Source: a bacterium (GTDB lineage: Bacteria > Auribacterota > UBA3054). Taken from it: DNA of 62,991 nucleotides. Shown piece by piece: positions 31,121 to 39,812 of the stretch. The translations under genes were made by a program, and so were the position numbers. The notes under the pieces were generated by a model that saw nothing but the letters and a program-made list of their open reading frames with translations, ran no database searches and was not told the origin of the DNA. The stretch is taken from assembly GCA_017963805.1 (NCBI GenBank), contig JAGCTE010000074.1, positions 1 through 62,991 of the forward strand. Reading direction: 5' to 3'. Every line of letters begins with the position of its first letter. Position 1 is the stretch's first letter.

Positions 31121-33355
31121 ATGATAAATACTTCCAAATGCCTTCTTTTTTTCTTTTTGGCGCTTAATGTCTTAGTAGCAATTGGTGAATTGTCAGAAGA
31201 AATAAATGCTGACACTCTCCAGGGCTTGACCCAAGAAGCTTTTGTTTCAACAAACGACTTCGAAAATCTCAAAGTTACAATAGACCGCCTCAAGAGCAAC
31301 GCTGAATCCTGCGCTGACAGCATAGTCGACCTCCAGTTGGGCCTATCAAGCTTAAGCCATGATGAACGAATCGTAAGGGAAAAGGATCTTCAAAGAATAA
31401 TAAACGACTATTCCAATATTAGTTCTGAACTCATTTCTATTTCAAGTGTTGAAGGGGAAGGAAATAGAGCGCAAACTTTATATGCCCTTCAGTCAGACCT
31501 TGAAGCTCTTGAAGCTGAATTGAACGCACTTCAAACTTATGTACAAACATACCTAGGGCATCTAACGACCGGGGATAAAAAATGGTACTTCTTGGATTCC
31601 GGTTTTCTGGCAGGAACCAACTATTCCTTTACGGCGGATGCTTCAATTTCGCAATATGTTCCGCTTGTAGGGCAAACTTTTCGCACAAAAATAGACAGCG
31701 TCATCACCAAAATTAAAATACGCCTCCCAATAGGGATGCCATTATCTCCGGATAGGGTTTTTATATCTCCATTCAATTTCACCTTAAGCACAAACACTTT
31801 TATAAACGCAGTTTCGATTGAGACAAACGAAGCTCCGGTCTACACATACAATTTCCCAAACTTTCATACATGTGCGTTGACACCGTATGTATTCGGCTTG
31901 AGAGGTACAAGCGCTTTTGGTGCCTATTGCTGTACCAACGAATATATTGATGATTTTGGTTATCTTTGCATAGGAAATTTTAATAGGGCTAATTTTAATA
32001 ACTATGCAATGTCTTTGCAAACTCAATACGACTTGTGCTTCGACATGGTTTTCCAATCCGACACAAACATGGTAGTTAGTGCAGACGGGATAGAACTTAA
32101 TAACGGCGCCAATATAAAAATAAGCGGCAGCCGCGTCACGACAATTTCAGAACTAAATACAACAATAGCTCAAGCGACTCAAAATCTACGCTACGCCATC
32201 AGCAACCACGTCTTCGGAACATCATCAATAGCAAACAATTCCATAACTACTGATAAAATCGCCAATAATGCTATAACATCAGACAAAATTGTTAGCAATG
32301 CCGTGACAACAGTGAAGATAGAGGATAACGCCATAACTTCGAACAAAATTGCAAATAATGCAGTGGTTGCGGATAAGATAGCAAACGGCGCAATAACCGG
32401 AAGTAAAATATCAGCAGGTGCTGTAACTTCGAGTAAAATTAATGACGGAGCCGTAAATTCGTATAAAATTGCAAACAGTTCAATTACGACAGCAAAAATA
32501 AGCAATGGTGCCGTGAATGCAGACAAGCTTTCTGCCAATTCTGTGTCAGCTAATAAGATCATGGATGGAGCAATATCCACAGAGAAACTAGCAGATAACG
32601 CGGTGTCAAGTGCAAAAATAGCCGGCGGTGCCATAACCTCAGGAAAGATAGCTGATAATTCGGTAACATCTGGAAAAATAGACACTAATGCTGTAACTTC
32701 AGAAAAGATAGCTAACGGAGCCATTACATCCAATAAGATTGCTAGTAATTCTGTTACATCAGACAAAATCGAAGCTAATGCTATTTCATCAAGTAAAATT
32801 AATAGTAATGCCATTACAACGGATAAGATTAATGATAATGCCGTGACAACAAGCAAAATAGCAGACGATTCAATCATCCAAAGTCATATTTCCAATGACC
32901 TTAGAGATAATCTGGTAATGACAAGAGGAGGAACGGTTACGGGATGCTTGGAAGTTACACATATGAAATTCAATGCAGAAGCTGACTGGTTAATAGGCCA
33001 AACAAATATTTGTAGTGACATAGTCCTATTAAATGAGGATGCTAGAATACGCAATAATGCTGGTCAATTAAAACTTTCTGCCAGTCAGGGCGAGGCAATT
33101 TCCGCAGAATCCTTTTTAAGTTTCGATTCCGGGGCTCAGGCAGGAATAGTAATGATAAATAATGGCTCGAAGGAAGCGTTTATACCATGCGAAAACATTA
33201 CTTCTGAGGCTATAATAATGTTAACACCAAGACAAATGGTCACCAATCTTTGGTGGAGTGTGCAACCTCTTTCCGATGATTCAAAAATAAAGATAACGAT
33301 TGATAAAGAATGGCCTATTGATTTGTTTTTTAACTATTTCATAATCAGAAAATAA
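31121..33355 (+). CDS. secreted fibre-like protein with 22 decapeptide repeats
   Basis: The 744-residue protein has a signal peptide (1 to about 22) and a coiled-coil region (about 45-150), then a beta-rich domain to about 370. Residues 373-592 hold 22 ten-residue repeats of the form NAITSDKIAN (consensus [NG]A[IV][TS][ST]xKI[AND]x), 21 of them clear. The last about 150 residues are a separate domain ending at a short WSVQPL/FFNYFIIRK tail. Such repeats occur in tail-fibre-like and surface proteins and probably form an elongated, perhaps trimeric, rod. No phage genes surround it. It opens a four- or five-gene AT-rich block; the next gene begins 5 bases on. Confidence 0.85.
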   Translation: MINTSKCLLFFFLALNVLVAIGELSEEINADTLQGLTQEAFVSTNDFENLKVTIDRLKSNAESCADSIVDLQLGLSSLSHDERIVREKDLQRIINDYSNISSELISISSVEGEGNRAQTLYALQSDLEALEAELNALQTYVQTYLGHLTTGDKKWYFLDSGFLAGTNYSFTADASISQYVPLVGQTFRTKIDSVITKIKIRLPIGMPLSPDRVFISPFNFTLSTNTFINAVSIETNEAPVYTYNFPNFHTCALTPYVFGLRGTSAFGAYCCTNEYIDDFGYLCIGNFNRANFNNYAMSLQTQYDLCFDMVFQSDTNMVVSADGIELNNGANIKISGSRVTTISELNTTIAQATQNLRYAISNHVFGTSSIANNSITTDKIANNAITSDKIVSNAVTTVKIEDNAITSNKIANNAVVADKIANGAITGSKISAGAVTSSKINDGAVNSYKIANSSITTAKISNGAVNADKLSANSVSANKIMDGAISTEKLADNAVSSAKIAGGAITSGKIADNSVTSGKIDTNAVTSEKIANGAITSNKIASNSVTSDKIEANAISSSKINSNAITTDKINDNAVTTSKIADDSIIQSHISNDLRDNLVMTRGGTVTGCLEVTHMKFNAEADWLIGQTNICSDIVLLNEDARIRNNAGQLKLSASQGEAISAESFLSFDSGAQAGIVMINNGSKEAFIPCENITSEAIIMLTPRQMVTNLWWSVQPLSDDSKIKITIDKEWPIDLFFNYFIIRK
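32237..32896 (+). repeat. 22 x 30-nt coding repeat (decapeptide)
   Basis: The units are aligned in register for 660 bases. They are conserved in protein pattern (xKI at positions 6-7) but quite diverged in DNA, which argues for long maintenance under selection rather than recent slippage. Confidence 0.9.
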
Positions 33356-33360
33356 TTACA

Positions 33361-35517
33361 ATGACTAATTGGATTATAACATTTAACCTTTCATTGATTT
33401 TCCTTTTGCTGGGAAGTTTAAAGGGTACGGCTGATAATGAATCGATTACTCAAGATATAGTTAAAACTAATTACTTCCAATTTACACCCGATTGTTTGAC
33501 AAATAATTTTGCTATAAGGACTTTTTATCCATCAAATTTTTATGTAAATATTACTTTGCAAAATTTACCTGCTTGGCTGAATAGCCGGAGAGAAGATTCC
33601 ACCAATGCTGAAAAAACTGTTAAATTCACATTTTCGTTAAAAACAGGATTACATCCTTCCCACGATTTAATTGGCAATATTCGAATTAGACAAGAAGTTG
33701 ATAAGGATGAGTTTGGTAATCCAGGTTTTTTTGATGAAGAGAAAGTTAGTGAAGGAATGCCGATAGATTGCACGTTGCTTTTTATTTGTTTTTGGGATCC
33801 TGCTAAAGACTCTATATATGATATAAGTGAAACGAATAAATATGCCTATATTTTATCTGAAACTTTAAATACTGCGCAAACAAACAATTTCATATTATTT
33901 AAGGAAATAGAAGATATAAAAGATAACGATAAGGATTATTATCTTTTGATTCCACGTCAATCTTCTTATCAGATATGGACTAAAAACAAGAAGGAGGGAA
34001 ATCGAAGCTTAACATTAAAAGTGATACAAAACAACGAGATAAAGGCAACAGCAAATATTCCAAAATCTGATGATTTCGTTAAAGCGCTAACATGTGAAAA
34101 TTTGAGCACAAACAATAACACATATGCGCTTATAGAATACGAGGGTGGTTCATTATCCAATAACGTATCATATAATCTGACTCATTTTGTAGCTACGCCT
34201 ATTGAGGAAAGTTTATTTTGGGGTAATATGCCAAGGCCGCAGACATTATCTGCTTCTCAAAACTCAATTATGTATTCTTTTAAGCCTTTAGACGATGAAA
34301 TGGCAATAGAATTCTCATTTGACAACGATACATGTTATACAAATGTAAGCATAGACATTTTGAATAAACAATTAAATTCAATAACAAATAACTCGACTAT
34401 TTTAGAGGGAAAAGTAGGTGAAAAGTCGTTCCCTTCTATTGTAAACGACAGGTATTTCAAGCGATATTATTTGAATAATCTGGATATATCAAATACATAT
34501 TTTGCTGCCATATCATTAAATCAGCAATCTAATGTATTAATAGAAGCCAGAGTTAAAATAAGTAGGATCCGTCCTGTTTTTCTTGTCCATGGTATCGATG
34601 CGTGTCCAAGATACGACGGAGATTCATCTTTTTTTGGTAATTTGATCGATGCAACACAGTATTATAATATAAGACCATATCGTGTATATGATTTTCCATG
34701 GACTTCATATAATTACGAGGACTTATTTTTTAAAAGCAATGGCATTTTGGGATATGTTGGGAAAAGAGATGGAACCCTCGGGAAATTTATAATAGATAGA
34801 AGGACAGATAATGATTTGAAAGCTACAATCGTAGCACATTCTATGGGATGTCTTCTAACCTATTACCAATGTAATAATTCTGAAATTCCTTTTAGACAGA
34901 TTGTTGATAATATTGTTTTGACCGCCCCACCTTTTTTTGGATCTTCAGCAGCAAACTCAGCAAATTTCCCCATTGTAAATTGGTTTACCCCTTTTTTTAA
35001 AAGAACATCCAGAACTAATTTTCAATTGCTTTCAAGAACTACAGAGCATGTTTGGTATCGATATCAAAATCCTTTTGTTTTTGATAAATCAATGATGACT
35101 GTAATAATCGGAACAAGAAAATATATTGACATAAACGAGGCATTTTCATCAACGGGTGATTCACTGTATAAAATAAAATCTCCAGGAGATTTATTTGATT
35201 ATCATAAATTTTTTGATGCATTTGTTGATGTCGGTTTAGATGGGGCGGAAGCATTATTGGAATTGATGTCACATTTAGCAAATATTGTAAAAGAACAACT
35301 AGAATTAGAGACATTTACGACGAGTGAACTATTTTATAAGAACAGGAGCGACAGTGCTGTAGGTACTTATTCTGCTAATATTCAAGCGCAAGATTCATAT
35401 CATCAGATAAAAAGTGTTTTTATAGATGATATTCATAGTAATTTGCAAAAATTCCAAGAAAGTAATCCTGATTTCGTTAATGCGGTAATTGAAAGAATCA
35501 ATAACAAGGGAGATTAA
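33361..35517 (+). CDS. secreted alpha/beta-hydrolase (lipase/PGAP1-LCAT-like) with large N-terminal region
   Basis: The 718-residue protein has a signal peptide (1 to about 24) and a beta-rich N-terminal region of about 370 residues without a recognised domain. The C-terminal half is an alpha/beta-hydrolase: RPVFLVHGIDACPRYDG (oxyanion strand), IVAHSMGCLLTYY with the nucleophile serine, and TAPPFFGSS after it, as in lipases and LCAT/PGAP1-type esterases. The acid and histidine cannot be assigned with certainty. Substrate unknown. Composition is AT-rich like its neighbours; it sits 5 bases after the fibre gene and 3 before the next, so they form one operon. Confidence 0.8.
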   Translation: MTNWIITFNLSLIFLLLGSLKGTADNESITQDIVKTNYFQFTPDCLTNNFAIRTFYPSNFYVNITLQNLPAWLNSRREDSTNAEKTVKFTFSLKTGLHPSHDLIGNIRIRQEVDKDEFGNPGFFDEEKVSEGMPIDCTLLFICFWDPAKDSIYDISETNKYAYILSETLNTAQTNNFILFKEIEDIKDNDKDYYLLIPRQSSYQIWTKNKKEGNRSLTLKVIQNNEIKATANIPKSDDFVKALTCENLSTNNNTYALIEYEGGSLSNNVSYNLTHFVATPIEESLFWGNMPRPQTLSASQNSIMYSFKPLDDEMAIEFSFDNDTCYTNVSIDILNKQLNSITNNSTILEGKVGEKSFPSIVNDRYFKRYYLNNLDISNTYFAAISLNQQSNVLIEARVKISRIRPVFLVHGIDACPRYDGDSSFFGNLIDATQYYNIRPYRVYDFPWTSYNYEDLFFKSNGILGYVGKRDGTLGKFIIDRRTDNDLKATIVAHSMGCLLTYYQCNNSEIPFRQIVDNIVLTAPPFFGSSAANSANFPIVNWFTPFFKRTSRTNFQLLSRTTEHVWYRYQNPFVFDKSMMTVIIGTRKYIDINEAFSSTGDSLYKIKSPGDLFDYHKFFDAFVDVGLDGAEALLELMSHLANIVKEQLELETFTTSELFYKNRSDSAVGTYSANIQAQDSYHQIKSVFIDDIHSNLQKFQESNPDFVNAVIERINNKGD

Positions 35518-35520
35518 ATC

Positions 35521-37326
35521 GTGAAAAATCTTTCGTATTTTTATGTTTTAATTATTTTTGTTTTTTCCTTGTCATGCAGAGGAATTGAAATTGATTTTTC
35601 TTCTGGTGGATATTCATTGAAAAAGGAAGAGAGAAATGGCAAAGAAAAATATGAACGCCGATCTTCTGATGAGATATATAGCAAAAAACGCCAGGCAAAA
35701 GAAGATTATGAGAGACGTATTAACGAGCCAATACATCAGTCTGGCCCTCCACCTGCGTGGAAAAAGATAGTTATTTACGATGGTGGGATTATTACTAATG
35801 ATTTCATAAATACAACGAGCAACAGATTAGTGATCACTGTACTGGATTATGCCAAAGCCAAACAAAATGGGATAAGCGATTTACGATCTATATTTGATAA
35901 TTATCAATTAAATTTGATGCTTTTGCCAGGTGACAAATATCACCTTATGAATGATGGCGGCAATGGGGTTAGAATGGAGAAATATCTTCAGGCTCATAAA
36001 TTTTCTGATGATATGACAAAGAAAAACACCAATTACAACAAAGTATTAAAAGACGAATATAAAAAATTTACAGTTACAAATGTCATAATAAAAACAGAGG
36101 AATATAGTAAAAATTTAAAGATTGTGCCTGCAGGTAGTGATATTGATTCAGACGGAATTCCTACGCATGTAGAGATTCTAGGAAGAAGAGGTTTTGTCAC
36201 TGATCCGACAAATTCTGATACAGATAATGATGGCATTCCTGATAAACATGATAAAGAACCTCTGACGAAATGCAAATCAGAAAATCCAGAACAAATGCCA
36301 ATGGAATGGTGTAAATATCGGTGTAAAGGGAAAAATGAAAACATTAATCTTCTTCTTCCAGCAAAGTCAGATCCGGATAATGATGGCATTATCAACGAAT
36401 ATGAGAAAATCTTACATACAGACCCTTTAAAGGAAGACGGAAAAATAATATGTTTTCCTGATCAACCTGTTTTTGAACATCAACAGGATGACACTTATGT
36501 GGCATATCTTAATGTCTATGTTAATTATGATGAACCTGTGACTTTAATTGTTCTCTCTTTTAATCAACATTACAATATACCTGAAGATACACCATCTATT
36601 TCATATGTGTCTAGCACTCCATTGGGATGGGAGCCATCTGTCTTTAAAAGACTTTTTCACAAAAGAACGCTTTTGACAAAGTATTATCGATTAGTGGCTG
36701 ATGTTCAGCCCAAAACAATTCATACTTTTGCTATAACCGATAAAGGTCATAAGATAAGGTTTTCTAAAACGATAGAAGTCTTTGCTTATTCAAGGGAACA
36801 GGAAAGAAAAGCTTATGATAATAATTCACTTGGACATCGCTGGATTAGAGCTTGGCGTTTGGAGGATTACTCCCCATGGCCGGATCCTGATTATTGGCCT
36901 GTTCCGCCAGATTCAGCCTTCCCAAAAGCCGACTATATCTACAAGAATTATTCAAAGATAGTATTTAGGCATGAGCCTTTCCCTGAAAGGAACAAAGGAT
37001 GGCACACCGATACAAATGATATCATACAGATAGGAGTTAATGCCTGTAGTCCTACAAGTATAGACAAATATGATGTTGTGCCCAAACCTCTCCAGTTTGT
37101 TGATAACGGTTTTGATAAAAGTAAAACAAAAATAATAAGCTACAAATATTTTGATCCGTATTTTGGAGTTCACTGTATTAACTCTAAATATTTTCCAATT
37201 TTCCAAGAGGAAAGAGTAGATGAAAACTGTGAGTTTGTTTTTAAGGGGAAAACGGTAAGAGAAATAAAAGAAGAATTGAATAGGAGAATGGGACGAGAAG
37301 TGGAGATTATAGAGGAAGGGGATTAA
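35521..37326 (+). CDS. secreted protein with TSP3-like calcium-binding repeats
   Basis: The 601-residue product starts at GTG 35521, 3 bases after the previous stop, with GGGAG upstream. It has a signal peptide that may be a lipoprotein type (SLSC near residue 20). A basic/acidic segment (ERRSSDEIYSKKRQAK) follows. Residues 203-310 have thrombospondin type 3-like repeats (DIDSDGIPTHVEI, DTDNDGIPDKHDK, DPDNDGIINEYEK), which bind calcium. The region after residue 320 is beta-rich and unassigned. Its co-location with another TSP3 protein, a fibre and a lipase-like enzyme suggests a calcium-stabilised surface assembly. Confidence 0.8.
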   Translation: MKNLSYFYVLIIFVFSLSCRGIEIDFSSGGYSLKKEERNGKEKYERRSSDEIYSKKRQAKEDYERRINEPIHQSGPPPAWKKIVIYDGGIITNDFINTTSNRLVITVLDYAKAKQNGISDLRSIFDNYQLNLMLLPGDKYHLMNDGGNGVRMEKYLQAHKFSDDMTKKNTNYNKVLKDEYKKFTVTNVIIKTEEYSKNLKIVPAGSDIDSDGIPTHVEILGRRGFVTDPTNSDTDNDGIPDKHDKEPLTKCKSENPEQMPMEWCKYRCKGKNENINLLLPAKSDPDNDGIINEYEKILHTDPLKEDGKIICFPDQPVFEHQQDDTYVAYLNVYVNYDEPVTLIVLSFNQHYNIPEDTPSISYVSSTPLGWEPSVFKRLFHKRTLLTKYYRLVADVQPKTIHTFAITDKGHKIRFSKTIEVFAYSREQERKAYDNNSLGHRWIRAWRLEDYSPWPDPDYWPVPPDSAFPKADYIYKNYSKIVFRHEPFPERNKGWHTDTNDIIQIGVNACSPTSIDKYDVVPKPLQFVDNGFDKSKTKIISYKYFDPYFGVHCINSKYFPIFQEERVDENCEFVFKGKTVREIKEELNRRMGREVEIIEEGD

Positions 37327-37364
37327 ACTATTTGTTCAATCAAACAAATTATCGTTTTGAAATT

Positions 37365-39812
37365 ATGATAAATTTGAAAATTAATAAGTTAATTGTTGTC
37401 ATGTCAGTAATATACGGGTTTGTATTTTTGTCCTATTCTGACAATGTAGTTATCGGCATAGAAATAAGATCTGATTTTTCGGATATACAAAAATTGGCAG
37501 TTTCCACAAATTTAAGTTCTACAGTTCCAGGATACGTAATTATAGATACAAATTATGGGAAGCATAAAGTTAAGCTCAGCGATTTCATAAACAATTCGGC
37601 TGAAATAACTTGTTATCCAGATCTCGTTATTAATTACTCACAAGGAGAGGAAAAGAAAACCATAGAAAAAATAAACTTTACAAATAGTGGTAAGGGATAT
37701 AAGTATGCGGGTCATAATTACTATGGAGACAAATTGCCTGAAAAAATTACTGTAGAGCTTTTATATGATGCTGGATGGGGATTTTCTTCGTTGTTTGGTT
37801 CTGGTCACACCAATCTTGTTTTGGCCCAACTGAGCAGCCCCAAAAACGATTCTATGCATTTTATTGATTTGCGATTTAAGAATGGCAATTCAGGGGCGAT
37901 GATAATGCCTCCCAAACAACTTTCAGATATAAATTCAGATTATATAACGAACAGCTTTATAAATAATTATGAAACATCAAGATGGGTTAAAGTAATTGCG
38001 CCGAATAATCCTCATTTTAAAGAATACTCGTCGTATTTAAACGCATCTCAAAACACCAATGTTGTTATACAAGGATATGAATTAATGAATTGGGATGAGA
38101 TAGCTGACGAGTTAGAAGTAGATTCGGGTGTTTCTTTAATGGTTTTTAATGAAGACAATTATGTTGATATAAATGACTTTTCGCTTTCTTATGACAATGA
38201 CAATGATAAAATTCCATCATACGTTGAACTATACAATACCTTTACCAATCCTATCAATCCGGACAGCGATAATGACGAGCTTAATGATTACCCAGAAGTT
38301 TTTGGAACAAATATTACGCTTAAATTATCTTCTGGCGATGTCATTAAACATATTCAAACATGTCCTATATGGCACGACACAGATAGTGATGGGATTAGCG
38401 ATGGACAGGAAGTTTATGCTAAATTTCCCTACGTAGAAAATGGGATTACAAATTTTTATACAACAGACCCAACTTCTCCAGATACCGATAATGATGGTTT
38501 AACGGATAAATTTGATCCTCATCCTTTGTCTTCTTGTTTTATGCCGGGATCAAGCAATCTTAGTGAAGATTGGATTAGCTATTGGCAAAATATAGCTTTC
38601 TTAGCGGGACAAAATATTAATCGATTGAACGAACCTCTTGCTGATAGCGACGGAGATGGTGTTTGTAATCTTAATGAAATGCTAGGAAAATCTAATCCTA
38701 TTTTTAGCAATGGATTTCGTAAAGTGGTTTTTGAACCTAGAATACTGGAGCTCGGTATAATAGATAATGTAATTACCGCTTCTTTTTCAGCGACTTTTTT
38801 TGCTTCCCATTCTATAACTGGTAAAATTCACATGAGTAAACTTGATCTTAATCCAAGACTTATGATGGATGATCTAAGCGTTCTTTGGCCGTCATTTTTG
38901 CCGAAGAAAAACGATGAAATAGCTTTAACATTTATAAGTGATAATTTTCAAAAGAAAGATTTTGTTTTAATAATAGACGGAAGATCAATCAATAATGCCA
39001 TTACTCAAACTTGGATAAAAGTCACAGATCAATTTGGGGAGTATAGGGATAAACTTAGCGTTGTTTTTAATAGCAATATCAGTAATCTGGCTCCTTCGAC
39101 TCCGGAACTTATATTCCCTGAAGACAATGATGTATTGATGATAAATAGTTCCAATGATTTTTTATCTATATCTTTTACCAACACCTATGATTTTGCTTGG
39201 ACGGAATCAATAGATCCAGAAGGAAGTGCTGTTAACTATATTCTTAAGTTATTTTTTAATAATTTTGTTGACACGGTTTCTTTTACAAATAGTTCAACCT
39301 CAGCGTCACTTTTAATCGTCGATTATTTTACGCAAGCAGGAGATTATTATTGGCAAGTAATTGCCTTTGATGATAACGGAAATACTCGTTCAAGTGATAT
39401 TAGAAAATTTTATGTTTCAATATTTGTGGATAGCGACAATGATGGATACTATGATGATTATGAATTGCGCAATGGATCAGACCCCAATAATGCCGATTCT
39501 GTTCCGCTTACTATTGATCTTGATGTTCGTTTGCCTGATGGATACGTTGACAGAGATTATTATCTATTGTTGAAAGCGAAGGGCGGCTCACAAAGGCCCT
39601 TTTTCTGGACTTTAGAAAAGAATAGTTCTACACCGGTAGGACTGAGTTTAAAAGCAAATGGAGAATTGCGTGGTATTCCAACGAAAGCCGGGGAATATTT
39701 GATGAAAATCTCTGTTTTTGATGGAGTTAAATTTGAAACAAAAGAATTAAGTATAACTATCAACCCTAAAAGAGCTGGCCTTGGAGTTGAGGCCGGGAAA
39801 GGCGAATTATGA
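37365..39812 (+). CDS. secreted TSP3-repeat protein with putative Ig-like C-terminal domain
   Basis: The product is about 815 residues. An in-frame TTG at 37332 would add 11 residues, but ATG 37365 gives a normal signal peptide (INKLIVVMSVIYGFVFL), so it is chosen. TSP3-like repeats are at YDNDNDKIPSYVEL, DSDNDELNDYPEV, DTDSDGISDGQEV, DTDNDGLTDKFD, DSDGDGVCN and DSDNDGYYDDYEL. A segment near residue 590 looks like a fibronectin/Ig fold (DYFTQAGDYYWQVIAFDDNG). The last 90 residues match putative-Ig (He_PIG-like) modules: LPDGYVDRDYYLLLKAKGGS, LSLKANGELRGIPTKAG. It overlaps the glycosidase gene by 4 bases. Confidence 0.8.
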   Translation: MINLKINKLIVVMSVIYGFVFLSYSDNVVIGIEIRSDFSDIQKLAVSTNLSSTVPGYVIIDTNYGKHKVKLSDFINNSAEITCYPDLVINYSQGEEKKTIEKINFTNSGKGYKYAGHNYYGDKLPEKITVELLYDAGWGFSSLFGSGHTNLVLAQLSSPKNDSMHFIDLRFKNGNSGAMIMPPKQLSDINSDYITNSFINNYETSRWVKVIAPNNPHFKEYSSYLNASQNTNVVIQGYELMNWDEIADELEVDSGVSLMVFNEDNYVDINDFSLSYDNDNDKIPSYVELYNTFTNPINPDSDNDELNDYPEVFGTNITLKLSSGDVIKHIQTCPIWHDTDSDGISDGQEVYAKFPYVENGITNFYTTDPTSPDTDNDGLTDKFDPHPLSSCFMPGSSNLSEDWISYWQNIAFLAGQNINRLNEPLADSDGDGVCNLNEMLGKSNPIFSNGFRKVVFEPRILELGIIDNVITASFSATFFASHSITGKIHMSKLDLNPRLMMDDLSVLWPSFLPKKNDEIALTFISDNFQKKDFVLIIDGRSINNAITQTWIKVTDQFGEYRDKLSVVFNSNISNLAPSTPELIFPEDNDVLMINSSNDFLSISFTNTYDFAWTESIDPEGSAVNYILKLFFNNFVDTVSFTNSSTSASLLIVDYFTQAGDYYWQVIAFDDNGNTRSSDIRKFYVSIFVDSDNDGYYDDYELRNGSDPNNADSVPLTIDLDVRLPDGYVDRDYYLLLKAKGGSQRPFFWTLEKNSSTPVGLSLKANGELRGIPTKAGEYLMKISVFDGVKFETKELSITINPKRAGLGVEAGKGEL

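Noticed and set aside
32237..32896. Regular 30-nt periodicity suggesting a CRISPR-like array
   Set aside because: Units are in frame within a protein, with no unique spacers and diverged DNA; this is a coding repeat.
31121..33355. Prophage tail-fibre gene
   Set aside because: Signal peptide present and no capsid, tail, integrase or lysis genes nearby; surface protein is more likely.
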